Made by a program: the position numbers and the translations under genes. Positions 1 to 8,760 of a stretch of DNA of 64,000 nucleotides are shown in pieces. How positions within the stretch are numbered: the first letter of the stretch is position 1; the number at the start of each line of letters is the position of its first letter. The notes below the pieces were generated by a model, which was given only the letters and a program-made list of their open reading frames with translations, searched no databases and was not told the origin of the DNA. This DNA is from Achromobacter spanius (GTDB taxonomy: Bacteria; Pseudomonadota; Gammaproteobacteria; Burkholderiales; Burkholderiaceae_B), in assembly GCF_002812705.1 (NCBI RefSeq), contig NZ_CP025030.1:3410001-3474000 (forward strand), in the 5' to 3' direction.

Positions 1-58
1 ATGGCAATGGCAATGGCCATCGCGATCGCAATGGCAATCGCGATGGCGATGGCGATGT
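1..58 (+). repeat. Degenerate hexanucleotide repeat in LysR coding sequence
   Basis: The first 58 bases are almost entirely variants of a 6-base unit (ATGGCA, ATCGCG, ATGGCG). In the LysR frame they read as alternating Gly/Arg with Asn/Asp. The unit length is a multiple of three, so gain or loss of units would lengthen or shorten the protein without a frameshift. The left edge is outside the window, so the full array length is unknown. Confidence 0.75.
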
Positions 59-491
59 GCCCTTGGTGGCGTTCGAGGCGCCGTGCCTGTTTCGCACTTG
101 CGCCACCGATGCCCTGGACCGTGCCGGCCTGCATTGGCTACCCGCGTTCACCAGCCCCAGCCTGGCTGGGCTGTGGGCAGCGGTGTCGGCGGGTTTAGGC
201 TTGGCCGTGCGCACGCCCTTGGGCTTGCCCGCCGGCGTGCGCGCGTTGGCGCCGGGCGAACAGGGCCTGCCGGCATTGCCGTCGATTGCGCTGTCGCTGT
301 ATCTTGCCCATGCGCAGCCCGATCCCGTGACCGCCGCCTTGGGCGATATCGTGCGGCGATGCATCCAGGACAGCGCCGCCGCCTGGGCGGCCCCTGCCGT
401 TTCCTCCTCCCCGTCTTCCCCAACCGCTTCCCCCTCCGCTTCCCCCTCATCCTCCCCATTCAAGCCCCCGCGCGCCAAGGTCCATCCATGA
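1..491 (+). CDS. LysR-family regulator, C-terminal part only (5' end outside window)
   Basis: The reading frame is open from base 3 to the TGA at 489-491. From about base 57 it encodes a stretch typical of the second half of a LysR effector-binding domain (LPAFTSPSLAGLWAAVSAGL, then GLAVRTPLGLP), where the co-inducer pocket lies. The DNA-binding half is upstream of the window. The first 18 codons visible encode only G, N, D, R and H residues from a hexanucleotide repeat, which is unusual for the fold. The C-terminal tail, rich in Ser, Pro and Ala, looks like a disordered extension. The TGA overlaps the ATG of the next LysR gene (ATGA), suggesting coupled translation. Target genes cannot be inferred. 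Confidence 0.72.
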   Translation, partial: GNGNGHRDRNGNRDGDGDVPLVAFEAPCLFRTCATDALDRAGLHWLPAFTSPSLAGLWAAVSAGLGLAVRTPLGLPAGVRALAPGEQGLPALPSIALSLYLAHAQPDPVTAALGDIVRRCIQDSAAAWAAPAVSSSPSSPTASPSASPSSSPFKPPRAKVHP

Positions 492-1393
492 ATCGCTTCC
501 ACGAAATGTCGGTGTTCCTGGCCGTGGCCGAGGCGCAGAGCTTTGCCGCCGCCGCGCGGCGCCTGGACATGTCCGCGCCCACCGTGACGCGCAGCGTCGC
601 GGCGCTGGAGCGGCGGCTGGGCGCCTTGCTGCTGGTGCGCACCACGCGCAGCCTGCGCCTGACCGAAGCCGGCCAGCGCTACGCCGCCGACTGCCGGCGC
701 ATTCTTGAAGAGGTTGAACAGGCCGACGACGCCGCCGCCGGCGTAATGGCCGTGCCGCGCGGCGCGCTGCATGTCACCGCGCCCGCCTTCTTTGGCGAAC
801 TGCACGTGATGCCGGTGGTGCTGGGATATCTGCGCGCCCATCGCGAAGTCTCGCTGCGCACGCTGTTGGTGGACCGCGTCGTCAACCTGTTGGACGAAGG
901 CGTGGACGTTGCGGTGCGCATCGGGGCCTTGCCGGATTCCACGCTGACGGCGGTGCCCGTTGGGCACGTGCGCCGCGTGGTGTGCGCCGCGCCCGCGTTT
1001 TTGCAGGAACACGGCGCGCCCGAACACCCCGATGCGCTGGCGCGTTTTTGCACGATCACCGCGGCAATGGAAGGGCGCGGCGCGCAGTGGCGCTTCATGC
1101 AGGACGGGGAGCCGCGGCGGATGAACGTGTCATCGCAGTTGACGGTGACGTCGTTTCAGGCCGCCGTGCTGGCCGCCTGCGAAGGGTGGGGGCTGACGCA
1201 GGTGGTGTCGTACCAGGTGGCCCGCCACCTGAAAAGCGGCGCCTTGCAGGTGGTGCTGCGCGACTTTGAATTGCCGCCGATGCCGGTGCACGTGGTGTAC
1301 CCGGAAGGCCGCCGCAGTTCGGCCAAGGTGCGCAGCTTTGTTGAATTCTGCGTGGAGGCCTTGCGCTGCGATCTGGCGGCGCTGCCGGTCTGA
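488..1393 (+). CDS. LysR-family transcriptional regulator
   Basis: 301 aa, the usual LysR length. The N-terminal winged helix-turn-helix is clear at about residues 15-65 (AAAARRLDMSAPTVTRSVA, then RTTRSLRLTEAG), followed by a linker helix and a two-lobed effector domain. I chose the ATG at 488 because the LysR domain begins exactly there and it forms an ATGA overlap with the upstream LysR gene; the open frame extends further 5' but that part is only a shadow of the upstream gene. Such regulators usually control a neighbouring or divergent gene. The GST gene 160 bases downstream on the same strand is a possible target, but this is inference. Confidence 0.9.
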   Translation: MNRFHEMSVFLAVAEAQSFAAAARRLDMSAPTVTRSVAALERRLGALLLVRTTRSLRLTEAGQRYAADCRRILEEVEQADDAAAGVMAVPRGALHVTAPAFFGELHVMPVVLGYLRAHREVSLRTLLVDRVVNLLDEGVDVAVRIGALPDSTLTAVPVGHVRRVVCAAPAFLQEHGAPEHPDALARFCTITAAMEGRGAQWRFMQDGEPRRMNVSSQLTVTSFQAAVLAACEGWGLTQVVSYQVARHLKSGALQVVLRDFELPPMPVHVVYPEGRRSSAKVRSFVEFCVEALRCDLAALPV

Positions 1394-1556
1394 ACCGCCG
1401 CGCCCGGGGCGGCGCTGCGCGTTTCCCGTTTTCCTCGCTGTCCTTTCAGCGCTGTCCTTTCATTTTCGGCAATAGTGTCTTGTTGCGGCTGGCCGTTCAC
1501 GCGGCGGGCGGGGAGGGCCAACATGGAGCCCTCGTTCACCCACTCTGGAAATCTCC

Positions 1557-2186
1557 ATGTCCGCCGCCCCGTTGATCTTCTATAGCTTTCCCCTGTCTGG
1601 CCACGCGCATCGAGTCGCCTTGATGCTGTCGCTGCTGAACGTGCCGCACCAGCGTGTTGACGTCGACCTGCGCGGCGGTGAACACAAGCGGCCGGCATTC
1701 CTGGCGCTCAATGCGTTCGGCCAGGTGCCGGTGATTGATGACAACGGCACGGTGGTGGCCGACTCGAACGCCATCCTGGTTTACCTGGCCACGCGATACG
1801 GCGGCCAGGCCTGGTTGCCCAGCGACCCGGTGGGTGCTGCCGCCGTGCAACGCTGGCTATCGGTGGCAGCGGGGCCCTTGGCCTACGGCCCGGCAACGGC
1901 GCGCCTGATCACGGTGTTTGGCGCGCCCCACGACGCGGACACCACCATGGCGCGCGCGCATGCCTTGTTGACGGTCATGAACGGCGAGCTGAGCGGCCGC
2001 GATTTCCTGACGGGATCCACGCCGACGATCGCGGATGTGGCTTGCTATGCCTACGTGTCGCACGCGCCCGAAGGCAACGTGTCGCTGGCGGATTATCCGC
2101 ATGTGCGCGCATGGCTGGACCGTATCGAAAACCTGCCCGGGTTCGTGCCCATGGCACGTACCGCCGCGGGTCTGCAAGCGGCTTGA
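1557..2186 (+). CDS. Glutathione S-transferase family protein
   Basis: 209 aa. The N-terminal thioredoxin-like domain (about residues 5-80) has the GST signature [11 protein letters not shown], with the cis-proline at residue 58 and a D-S pair at 69-70 for the glutathione gamma-glutamyl group. Ser14 is placed like the catalytic Ser of bacterial theta/beta-type enzymes. The C-terminal half is the all-helical domain with [20 protein letters not shown], the family's N-capping motif. Likely conjugates glutathione to electrophiles in the cytosol; the substrate is unknown. The flavin split-barrel gene follows on the same strand after 34 bases, so the two are probably co-transcribed. Confidence 0.9.
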   Translation: MSAAPLIFYSFPLSGHAHRVALMLSLLNVPHQRVDVDLRGGEHKRPAFLALNAFGQVPVIDDNGTVVADSNAILVYLATRYGGQAWLPSDPVGAAAVQRWLSVAAGPLAYGPATARLITVFGAPHDADTTMARAHALLTVMNGELSGRDFLTGSTPTIADVACYAYVSHAPEGNVSLADYPHVRAWLDRIENLPGFVPMARTAAGLQAA

Positions 2187-2220
2187 AACCGGCAACAGCC
2201 CCCACGGCAAGGACCACATC

Positions 2221-3252
2221 ATGACGAACGCTGACGCTACGCTGCACAATGCATCCCCCTGGCATGCGGGCGAACGCCTGCTGCAAACGCATGTCGGCAT
2301 GGCCGAGCGCATGGCGCAGATCGGCCCCAAGGTCATCCGCGACTACATGCCGGACCAGCACCGCGCGTTCTTTGCGCAGTTGCCCTTTATGGTGATGGGC
2401 ACGGTGGACCCGCAGGGCGACCCCTGGGCCGGCGTGCTGGAAGGCGAACCGGGCTTTGCCGTATCGCCCGACCCGCACACGCTTAGTGTGGCCGCAGCGC
2501 CCGACGCCGACGACCCACTGCGCGCGGGACTGGGCCAGGGTCAGCCGGTGGGCCTCTTGGGGATTGAATTGCACACGCGCCGCCGCAATCGCATGAACGG
2601 CCGCGTTGCCGCGTGGGATGGCCAGCGCTTTGATGTGGCGGTCACGCAGTCGTTCGGCAATTGCCCGCAGTACATCCAGGCTCGCGACTTCAGCTTTTCG
2701 CGTCCGCCGTCGTTGCGCGTTGCCACGGCGCAAGCCGAAACAAACCAGTTGGACGACGCGGCGCGCGCGCTGATCCGCGCGTCCGATACGTTTTTCGTGG
2801 CGTCGTATGTGGACGCCCCGGACATGGACCCCGCTGTGAACTCCGACTTAAACCCGGACGTAGCCCCGGCCATGGCCCACAACCCGCGCGCCGGCCGGGC
2901 GGTGGACGTCTCGCACCGGGGCGGCAAGCCAGGCTTCGTGCGGGTGGACGGCAATGTGCTGACCATTCCCGACTTCTCCGGCAACCGCTTTTTCAACACC
3001 CTGGGTAATTTGACGGCGAACCCGCGCGCCGGACTGGTGTTCATCGACTTTGAGAATGGCGACGTATTGCAGGTGTCCGGCCGCGCGGAAGTGGTGTTGG
3101 ACAGCCCTGAAATTCAGACCTTCGCGGGCGCGGAACGACTGTGGCGCGTGCACGTGCGCCGCGTGGTGCGCCGCCCCGGCGCCTTGGCGCTGCGGTGGCG
3201 GTTCCACGACTACGCCCCGACCGCACTCGCCACGGGGCAGTGGCCCGTTTAG
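2221..3252 (+). CDS. Pyridoxamine 5'-phosphate oxidase-like FMN-binding split-barrel protein
   Basis: 343 aa. Two split-barrel regions are visible: one around residues 50-150 (PFMVMGTVDPQGDPWAGVLEG) and the better conserved one around residues 235-320 (HRGGKPGFVRVDG, GNRFFNTLGNLTANPRAGLVFIDF), typical of the PPOX/flavin-nucleotide-binding family. The start at 2221 follows GGCAAGGACC and sits 34 bases after the GST stop. These proteins bind FMN or F420 and act as oxidoreductases or flavin reductases; the substrate is not deducible. The stop TAG (3250-3252) overlaps the stop of the convergent HxlR gene by four bases. Confidence 0.82.
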   Translation: MTNADATLHNASPWHAGERLLQTHVGMAERMAQIGPKVIRDYMPDQHRAFFAQLPFMVMGTVDPQGDPWAGVLEGEPGFAVSPDPHTLSVAAAPDADDPLRAGLGQGQPVGLLGIELHTRRRNRMNGRVAAWDGQRFDVAVTQSFGNCPQYIQARDFSFSRPPSLRVATAQAETNQLDDAARALIRASDTFFVASYVDAPDMDPAVNSDLNPDVAPAMAHNPRAGRAVDVSHRGGKPGFVRVDGNVLTIPDFSGNRFFNTLGNLTANPRAGLVFIDFENGDVLQVSGRAEVVLDSPEIQTFAGAERLWRVHVRRVVRRPGALALRWRFHDYAPTALATGQWPV

Positions 3253-3707
3253 GTGGCGGGCGGCGTCGTCTTCTGCACGACCGTGTCGTCGGGTTCCAGC
3301 AGGCGGCCGTCCTGCGCGCGGATTTCCAGGCGCCGCACGGCCTGGCCGCGCTTGCGGTCGATCAGCGTGGAATGGGCTTCGGCGGGGCCGTAGTAGTGCT
3401 CTTCGCCCCATTGGCGCAAGCCGACGATCACCGGAAACAAGGCGCGGCCTTTGTCCGTCAGCACGTATTCCTGGTAGGCGCTGCCGTCCGATGCGGGGGC
3501 CACGGCAAGAATGCCGTGGGCGACCAGCGTGCGCAGCCGGTCGCTAAGAATGTTCTTCGCCACGCCCAGGCTTTTCTGGAATTCGCCAAACCGCCGGATG
3601 CCGTCAAACGCATCCCGCACGATCAGCAGCGACCACCAGTCGCCGATGGCATCTAACGAGCGCGCCACCGGACAGGCGGCGCCTTCAAGGCTGGTGCGTT
3701 TGACCAT
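3249..3707 (-). CDS. HxlR-family winged-helix regulator
   Basis: 152 aa with the HxlR/DUF24 pattern: an N-terminal Cys12 in ACPVARSLDAIGDWWSLLIV, then the recognition region FGEFQKSLGVAKNILSDRLRTL and the wing AYQEYVLTDKGRAL. In this family the N-terminal cysteine often senses electrophiles or oxidants, which would suit the neighbouring GST and flavin protein. The gene is divergent from the MFS transporter at 3830 with 122 bases between the start codons, so the transporter is the most likely target. An inverted repeat lies in that gap. Confidence 0.9.
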   Translation of the reverse strand: MVKRTSLEGAACPVARSLDAIGDWWSLLIVRDAFDGIRRFGEFQKSLGVAKNILSDRLRTLVAHGILAVAPASDGSAYQEYVLTDKGRALFPVIVGLRQWGEEHYYGPAEAHSTLIDRKRGQAVRRLEIRAQDGRLLEPDDTVVQKTTPPAT

Positions 3708-3779
3708 GTTGGGTCCTCAAGCAAAAGGGATGGGCGTAGGGACGGCGGGAACGGCACTAGACAGAACGGTTGCATTATA

Positions 3780-3818
3780 AAACCTAAAGATCTAGCATTC
3801 TGGTTTCTTAATAAAACC
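3780..3818. promoter_or_regulatory. Candidate HxlR operator(s) upstream of MFS gene
   Basis: Three half-sites occur in the AT-rich gap between the HxlR gene and the MFS gene: AAACC (3780-3784), GGTTT (3802-3806) and AAACC (3814-3818). The last two form a GGTTT-N7-AAACC dyad 11 bases before the MFS start codon, suitable for repression by a dimeric winged-helix protein. No footprint data; assignment is by position. Confidence 0.5.
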
Positions 3819-3829
3819 GAATAGAACCT

Positions 3830-5086
3830 ATGCCTGACCCCTCACATACTCGTGCCAATCCCGGCGGCTCAGCGGATTCCGTACCCAGCCCCATGCCGAC
3901 CTCGCTAGTCATGCTGCTGGCCGTTGCTTGCGCCTTGAGCGTGGCCAACGTGTACTACGCCCAGCCCTTGCTGGACGCGATCGGCCGCGAATTCGCGCTC
4001 GATCAGGCGGCGGTGGGCGTGGTGGTCACGGCCACCCAATTGGGCTGCGCGGTGGCGCTGCTGTTGGTGGTGCCGTTGGGCGATCTGCTGGATCGGCGCA
4101 AATTGATGCTGGGCCAGTTGGCCCTCTTGATGCTGGCCTTGGTGGCGGTGGCGCTGTCAGCCAACACGCCCTGGCTGCTGGCGGGCATGGTGGCGCTGGG
4201 CCTGCTGGGCACGGCGATGACGCAGGGCTTGCTGGCCTTGTCCGCCGCCCTGGCCGCGCCCGGCGAACGCGGTCGGGTGGTGGGCGCCGCGCAGGGTGGG
4301 GTGGTGATCGGCCTGCTGCTGGCGCGCACGGTGGCCGGCGTGGTGTCCGATGCCTGGGGCTGGCGCGCCGTGTACGGGGTGTCGGCGGTGGTGGCTGCCG
4401 TGCTGGCTCTGGTGCTCATGCATCGCCTGCCCCAGCGCCGGCTGCCCACGGCCAACCTGTCTTACGTTGCCCTGCTGCGTTCCATGGCGACGCTGCTGGC
4501 CACGGAACCCGTGCTGCGTGTGCGCGGCATGATCGCCTTGCTGATGTTCGCCGCCATCAGCGCGTTCTGGACGGCGCTGGTGTTGCCGCTGAGCGCGCCG
4601 CCGCATTCCTTGTCGCACACGGCGGTGGGCGCGTTTGGCCTGGTGGGGGTGTTGGGGGTGCTGATGGCGGCGCGTGCCGGCCGCTGGGCCGATCGCGGCT
4701 TGGGCCAGCGCACCACCGGCGCGGGCCTGTTGCTGCTGTGCCTGGCGTGGGCGCCCATCGCGTTGCTGGACTACAGCCTGTGGGCTTTGGCGCTGGGCGT
4801 GCTGGTGCTGGACGTGGCGCTGCAAGCCCTGCATGTGACCAATCAGACGATGATCTTCAGCATCAGCACGCAGGCGCATAGCCGGCTGGTCGGGGGCTAC
4901 ATGATGTTCTACGCGGTGGGCAGCGGGCTGGGGGCAATTGCGTCGACGGCGGTGTATGCGCGCGCGGGCTGGCTGGGTGTCTGCGCGCTGGGCGCCGCCA
5001 TCAGCGTGACGGCGCTGTTGTTCTGGGTGGCGACGCTGCCCGCCAAGGCCGCGCCGCCACCTTCCGGTCAGGGTTGTACCGCGTAG
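3830..5086 (+). CDS. MFS transporter (drug/metabolite efflux type)
   Basis: 418 aa with 12 predicted hydrophobic segments. The first half carries the opening NVYYAQPLLDAI (typical of YdhP/YnfM-like and arabinose-efflux-type MFS proteins) and the loop 2-3 motif GDLLDRRKL. The second half repeats the layout. The N-terminal 20 residues are polar. Placed divergently from an HxlR regulator, it is probably an inducible exporter in the inner membrane; the substrate is unknown. Its last 19 bases overlap the 3' end of the convergent acyl-CoA dehydrogenase gene. Confidence 0.9.
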   Translation: MPDPSHTRANPGGSADSVPSPMPTSLVMLLAVACALSVANVYYAQPLLDAIGREFALDQAAVGVVVTATQLGCAVALLLVVPLGDLLDRRKLMLGQLALLMLALVAVALSANTPWLLAGMVALGLLGTAMTQGLLALSAALAAPGERGRVVGAAQGGVVIGLLLARTVAGVVSDAWGWRAVYGVSAVVAAVLALVLMHRLPQRRLPTANLSYVALLRSMATLLATEPVLRVRGMIALLMFAAISAFWTALVLPLSAPPHSLSHTAVGAFGLVGVLGVLMAARAGRWADRGLGQRTTGAGLLLLCLAWAPIALLDYSLWALALGVLVLDVALQALHVTNQTMIFSISTQAHSRLVGGYMMFYAVGSGLGAIASTAVYARAGWLGVCALGAAISVTALLFWVATLPAKAAPPPSGQGCTA

Positions 5087-6837
5087 TCCTTGGACCCCAG
5101 CACCACGGCCGCCAGGCCGGGCGCCTGCGTCAGCTTATGCAGGGCATACGTCTGCACCGTGGCGATCTTGGCCTGATGGAATTCAGGGTCTTCAGCCTGG
5201 TGTTCCAGGCTGGCCAAGAGCGCGCGCGCCATCTGCCAGCCCGCCAGCGTGGTGCCGGCCAGCAGCAGATAGGGCACGGCCGACCCGAACACGGCGTTCG
5301 GCGCGCCGGCCGCATTGGCCAGCACGAAGTCCACCACGTTGGCCAGCGCCAGACGGGCTTGCCGCAGCGGCTTCAGCACCAGGCCAGCGGCGGGTTCGCT
5401 GCGCGATTCCAATTCCGTTTCGGTCTGGCGGATGGCTTCCAGCAGGCCCTGCGCCACGGCGCCGCCATCGCGCAGGGTCTTGCGGCCGACGAGATCATTG
5501 GCCTGGATGGCGGTGGTGCCTTCGTAGATGGTCAGGATGCGGGCATCGCGGTAGTACTGCGCCGCGCCGGTTTCTTCGATGAAGCCCATGCCGCCATGCA
5601 CCTGCACGCCCAGGCTGGCGACGTCGATGGACATTTCGGTGCACCAGCCCTTGACGATGGGCACCAGGAATTCCTGGATGGCCAGGTGGCGCTTGCGCTC
5701 GTCGGCGTCGGGGCTGGCATGGGCCAGGTCGGCGTGTCCGGCGGTGACGTAAGCCAGCGCGCGGCCGGCCTCGGTCAGGGCGCGCATGGTGCCCAGCATG
5801 CGGCGCACGTCGGGGTGATGGATGATGGTCACGGCCTCGCGCGCCGACCCGTCCACCGGACGGCTTTGCACGCGGTCGGCGGCATAGGCCAGCGCGTGCT
5901 GGTAGGCGCGGTCGGCAATGGCGATGCCCTGCACGCCCACCGCGTAGCGCGCGGCGTTCATCATGATGAACATGGCGTCCAGCCCACGGTTTTCCTGGCC
6001 GACCAGATAGCCCAGCGCGCCGCCCGCGTCGCCAAATTGCAAGGTGGCCGTGGGGCTGGCCTTGATGCCCAGCTTGTGTTCGATGGACACGCAGGTGACG
6101 TCGTTGCGCGCGCCCAGCGAGCCGTCTTCGTTGACCAGGAACTTGGGCACCAGGAACAGGGAAATACCCTTCACGCCCTCGGGCGCGTCCGGCAAGCGCG
6201 CCAGCACCAGGTGCAGGATGTTCTCGGTCAGGTCGTGGTCGCCGTAGGTGATGAAGATCTTGGTGCCGGACAGGCGGTACGTGCCGTCGCCCACCGGTTG
6301 CGCGCGCGTGCGGATCATGGCCAGATCGGACCCGGCTTGCGGCTCGGTCAGGTTCATGGTGCCGGTCCATTGCCCGGAAATCATCGGGCCGATGAAGCGC
6401 GTTTTCAGTTCCGGCGAACCGGCCGTCAGCAGCGCCTCGATGGCGCCGTTGGTCAGCAAGGGGCACAGCGCGAAAGACAGGTTGGCGGCGTTCAGCATTT
6501 CAGAGCAGGGCGAGCCGATCAGCCCGGGCAAGCCCTGGCCACCGTATTCCTGCGGATGCGACATGCCTTGCCAGCCGGCCCCGGTGTATTGCCGAAAGGC
6601 CTGCTTGAAGCCGGGCGACGTAGTGACGGCGCCGTCGCGCCAGGCGCTGGGTTCGCGGTCGGCCGGGTGGTTCAGGGGAGCCAGCACCTCGGCGGCGAAG
6701 TGGGCGGATTCTTCCAGCACGGCTTGGGCGGTGTCGGGCGTGGCCTCCTCAAAACCGGGCAGGGCGGCAACTTGCGGCAGGCCGGCCAGATGGTTCAACA
6801 CAAACAGCATGTCTTTCACGGGGGCTTGGTACGTCAT
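5068..6837 (-). CDS. Acyl-CoA dehydrogenase (long form with C-terminal extension)
   Basis: 589 aa, the ~600-residue class of acyl-CoA dehydrogenases. Visible motifs: MNLTEPQAGSDLAMIRTRA (FAD/substrate region, about residue 160), then VQVHGGMGFIEETGAAQYYR and ILTIYEGTTAIQANDL near residues 420-450, whose Glu in IYEGT is the expected catalytic base. The last ~130 residues match the extra C-terminal domain of this class. It oxidises an acyl-CoA to the 2-enoyl-CoA, passing electrons to ETF. The acyl-CoA synthetase gene lies 42 bases upstream on the same strand, so activation and the first oxidation are encoded together. SD AGGAG is 11 bases before the ATG. Confidence 0.93.
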   Translation of the reverse strand: MTYQAPVKDMLFVLNHLAGLPQVAALPGFEEATPDTAQAVLEESAHFAAEVLAPLNHPADREPSAWRDGAVTTSPGFKQAFRQYTGAGWQGMSHPQEYGGQGLPGLIGSPCSEMLNAANLSFALCPLLTNGAIEALLTAGSPELKTRFIGPMISGQWTGTMNLTEPQAGSDLAMIRTRAQPVGDGTYRLSGTKIFITYGDHDLTENILHLVLARLPDAPEGVKGISLFLVPKFLVNEDGSLGARNDVTCVSIEHKLGIKASPTATLQFGDAGGALGYLVGQENRGLDAMFIMMNAARYAVGVQGIAIADRAYQHALAYAADRVQSRPVDGSAREAVTIIHHPDVRRMLGTMRALTEAGRALAYVTAGHADLAHASPDADERKRHLAIQEFLVPIVKGWCTEMSIDVASLGVQVHGGMGFIEETGAAQYYRDARILTIYEGTTAIQANDLVGRKTLRDGGAVAQGLLEAIRQTETELESRSEPAAGLVLKPLRQARLALANVVDFVLANAAGAPNAVFGSAVPYLLLAGTTLAGWQMARALLASLEHQAEDPEFHQAKIATVQTYALHKLTQAPGLAAVVLGSKDYAVQP

Positions 6838-6879
6838 GGCCGAAAAACTCCTGGATGAAGGTTGCTGGGGGGCCGGCGT

Positions 6880-8580
6880 TCAGGCGGCTTTGTTGGGGTT
6901 GTCTTGGGTGGGGGCAGTGTCGGCCGACGTGCCTGCCGACGGGCCGGCCAGATCGATGGCCTGGGTCGCGCCGATGGCGGCGCGCAGTTCAAACTTCTGG
7001 ATCTTGCCGGTGGAGGTCTTGGGCAGTTCGCCGAAGCGCACCGCGCGCGGCACCTTGAAGCCCGCCAGCAGCAGCTTGCAATGCGCAATGATCTCTTCGG
7101 CGGTGGCGGTGCTGCCGGCCTTCAGTTCGACAAAGGCGCAAGGCGTTTCGCCCCACTTCGGGTCGGGCATGGCCACCACGGCCACGGCCGCCACGGCGGG
7201 GTGGCGGTAGAGCGCGTCTTCCACTTCGATGCTGGAAATGTTCTCGCCGCCCGAGATGATGATGTCCTTGCTGCGGTCTTTGATGCGCACATACCCGTCT
7301 GGCGTCATCACGCCCAGGTCGCCGGTGTGGAACCAGCCGCCCGCGAAGGCCTCGTCGGTGGCACGTTCGTTTTTCAGATAGCCCTTCATGCAGATGTTGC
7401 CGCGGAACATGATCTCGCCCACGGTCTGCTCATCGGCGGGCACTTCCTGCATGGTGTCGGGGTTGCGCACGGACACGCCCGCCTGCAAGTGGTAGCGCAC
7501 GCCCTGGCGCGCGGTCAGCAAGGCGCGGCGTTCATCGTCCAGCGCGTCCCAGGCTTCCTGGCGGGCGCAGACGGCGGCTGGTCCGTAAACCTCGGTCAGG
7601 CCATATACGTGCGTCAGTTCAAAGCCGATCTCGCGCATCTTGGCGATGACGGCCGGTGCCGGCGCGGCGCCCGCCACCATGGTGCGCACGGTGTGCGTGA
7701 TGCCCGCCCGTAGTTCGACAGGCGCGTTGGCCAGCGCGCTTTGCACGATGGGCGCGCCGCAATAGTGCGTGACGCCTTCGGCGCGGATCAGGTCGAATAC
7801 CGTCTTGGGATCGAACTTGCGCAGGCAGACGTTCACGCCCGCGCGCGCGGCGACGGTCCACGGAAAGCACCAGCCGTTGCAATGGAACATGGGCAGCGTC
7901 CACAGATAGACCGCGTGCTTGGGCATGTCCCATTCAAGAATGTTGCTGATGGCGTTCATATAGGCGCCGCGATAGTGGTAGACCACGCCTTTCGGGTCGC
8001 CGGTGGTGCCCGACGTGTAGTTCAGTGCAATGGCGTCCCATTCGTCGGCGGGCGGCTGCCAGTCGTAACGGGCGGGGGCGTCGGCCAGAAAGGCCTCGTA
8101 GTCGACGGCGCCGGGCAGGGTGGCGGGGGCGCCGTCCAGGTCATGGACCGAGATAACCGTCAGGTGGGGGAATTCGGCGCGGGCGCGTTGGGCGATGTCG
8201 GCATATTCGGTGTCGATGATCAGCGCGCGGGCTTCGCCGTGGCCCAGCATGAACAGCACGCTGGGCGCGTCCAGCCGGGTGTTCAGCGTGTTGAGCACGG
8301 CGCCCAGCATCGGCACGCCGAAGTGGGCTTCGACCATGGCGGGAATGTTGGGCAGCATGACGGCGACGGTGTCGCCACGCTTGATGCCGGCCCGTTCCAA
8401 TGCATTGGCCAGCCGCTGCGCGCGTTCGTAGGTCTGGCCCCATGTGCGCCGTACCTGGCCGTGCACCACGGCCAGCCGGTGGCCATAGACTTCCGCCGCG
8501 CGGGCGATGAAGTCCACGGGCGTCAAGGGGGTGTAGTTGGCGTCGCGGCGCCCCAAACCATGGTCGAACATGCTGCTCAT
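6880..8580 (-). CDS. AMP-forming acyl-CoA synthetase
   Basis: 566 aa. ANL superfamily: P-loop YTSGTTGDPKGV, the GLTEVYGPA motif, WFHTGDLGVMTPDGYVRIKDR hinge region, and the C-terminal catalytic lysine in PKTSTGKIQKFELR. The DGY-to-C-terminal arrangement resembles the medium/long-chain AlkK-like group. An upstream in-frame ATG at 8709 exists, but 8580 is preferred because GGAGA lies 7 bases upstream and the added 43 residues would be basic and unlike the family. It activates a carboxylic acid to its CoA ester; chain preference cannot be read from the sequence. First gene of a two-gene unit with the acyl-CoA dehydrogenase, divergent from a Crp/Fnr regulator. Confidence 0.92.
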   Translation of the reverse strand: MSSMFDHGLGRRDANYTPLTPVDFIARAAEVYGHRLAVVHGQVRRTWGQTYERAQRLANALERAGIKRGDTVAVMLPNIPAMVEAHFGVPMLGAVLNTLNTRLDAPSVLFMLGHGEARALIIDTEYADIAQRARAEFPHLTVISVHDLDGAPATLPGAVDYEAFLADAPARYDWQPPADEWDAIALNYTSGTTGDPKGVVYHYRGAYMNAISNILEWDMPKHAVYLWTLPMFHCNGWCFPWTVAARAGVNVCLRKFDPKTVFDLIRAEGVTHYCGAPIVQSALANAPVELRAGITHTVRTMVAGAAPAPAVIAKMREIGFELTHVYGLTEVYGPAAVCARQEAWDALDDERRALLTARQGVRYHLQAGVSVRNPDTMQEVPADEQTVGEIMFRGNICMKGYLKNERATDEAFAGGWFHTGDLGVMTPDGYVRIKDRSKDIIISGGENISSIEVEDALYRHPAVAAVAVVAMPDPKWGETPCAFVELKAGSTATAEEIIAHCKLLLAGFKVPRAVRFGELPKTSTGKIQKFELRAAIGATQAIDLAGPSAGTSADTAPTQDNPNKAA

Positions 8581-8640
8581 GCCTAGTCTCCGAATGGGGC
8601 GCGTCGTGCGGCCCCTGTCTTGTTCGAGGTGTGCTGATTG

Positions 8641-8658
8641 CGGGAAGCTTGATTCCCG
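8641..8658. promoter_or_regulatory. Palindrome CGGGAA-N6-TTCCCG in divergent promoter region
   Basis: A perfect dyad with 6-base arms and a 6-base spacer lies between the acyl-CoA synthetase start (8580, minus) and the Crp/Fnr-type regulator start (8761, plus). This is the half-site spacing usual for Crp/Fnr dimers, though the arms do not match CRP (TGTGA) or FNR (TTGAT). Probable site for the adjacent regulator; inferred from position and geometry. Confidence 0.5.
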
Positions 8659-8760
8659 TCGCTTGCGTGAGCTTAGGGGCGGCCGGAAAATACTGTCTGT
8701 CGCCTGCATGACAGACCGCCGGCCGACCCCGCAAACTTCCAGTTTTACACGGTTCCGCCC

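Noticed and set aside
1..198. Plus-strand frame starting with repeated Met-Ala
   Set aside because: It is the hexanucleotide repeat read in the wrong frame; the LysR frame through the same DNA has real domain sequence.
5074..6858. 594-codon open frame on the plus strand opposite the acyl-CoA dehydrogenase gene
   Set aside because: Composition (rich in Gly, Gln, Arg, His) is that of an antisense frame of GC-rich coding DNA, and the minus-strand frame has full family motifs.
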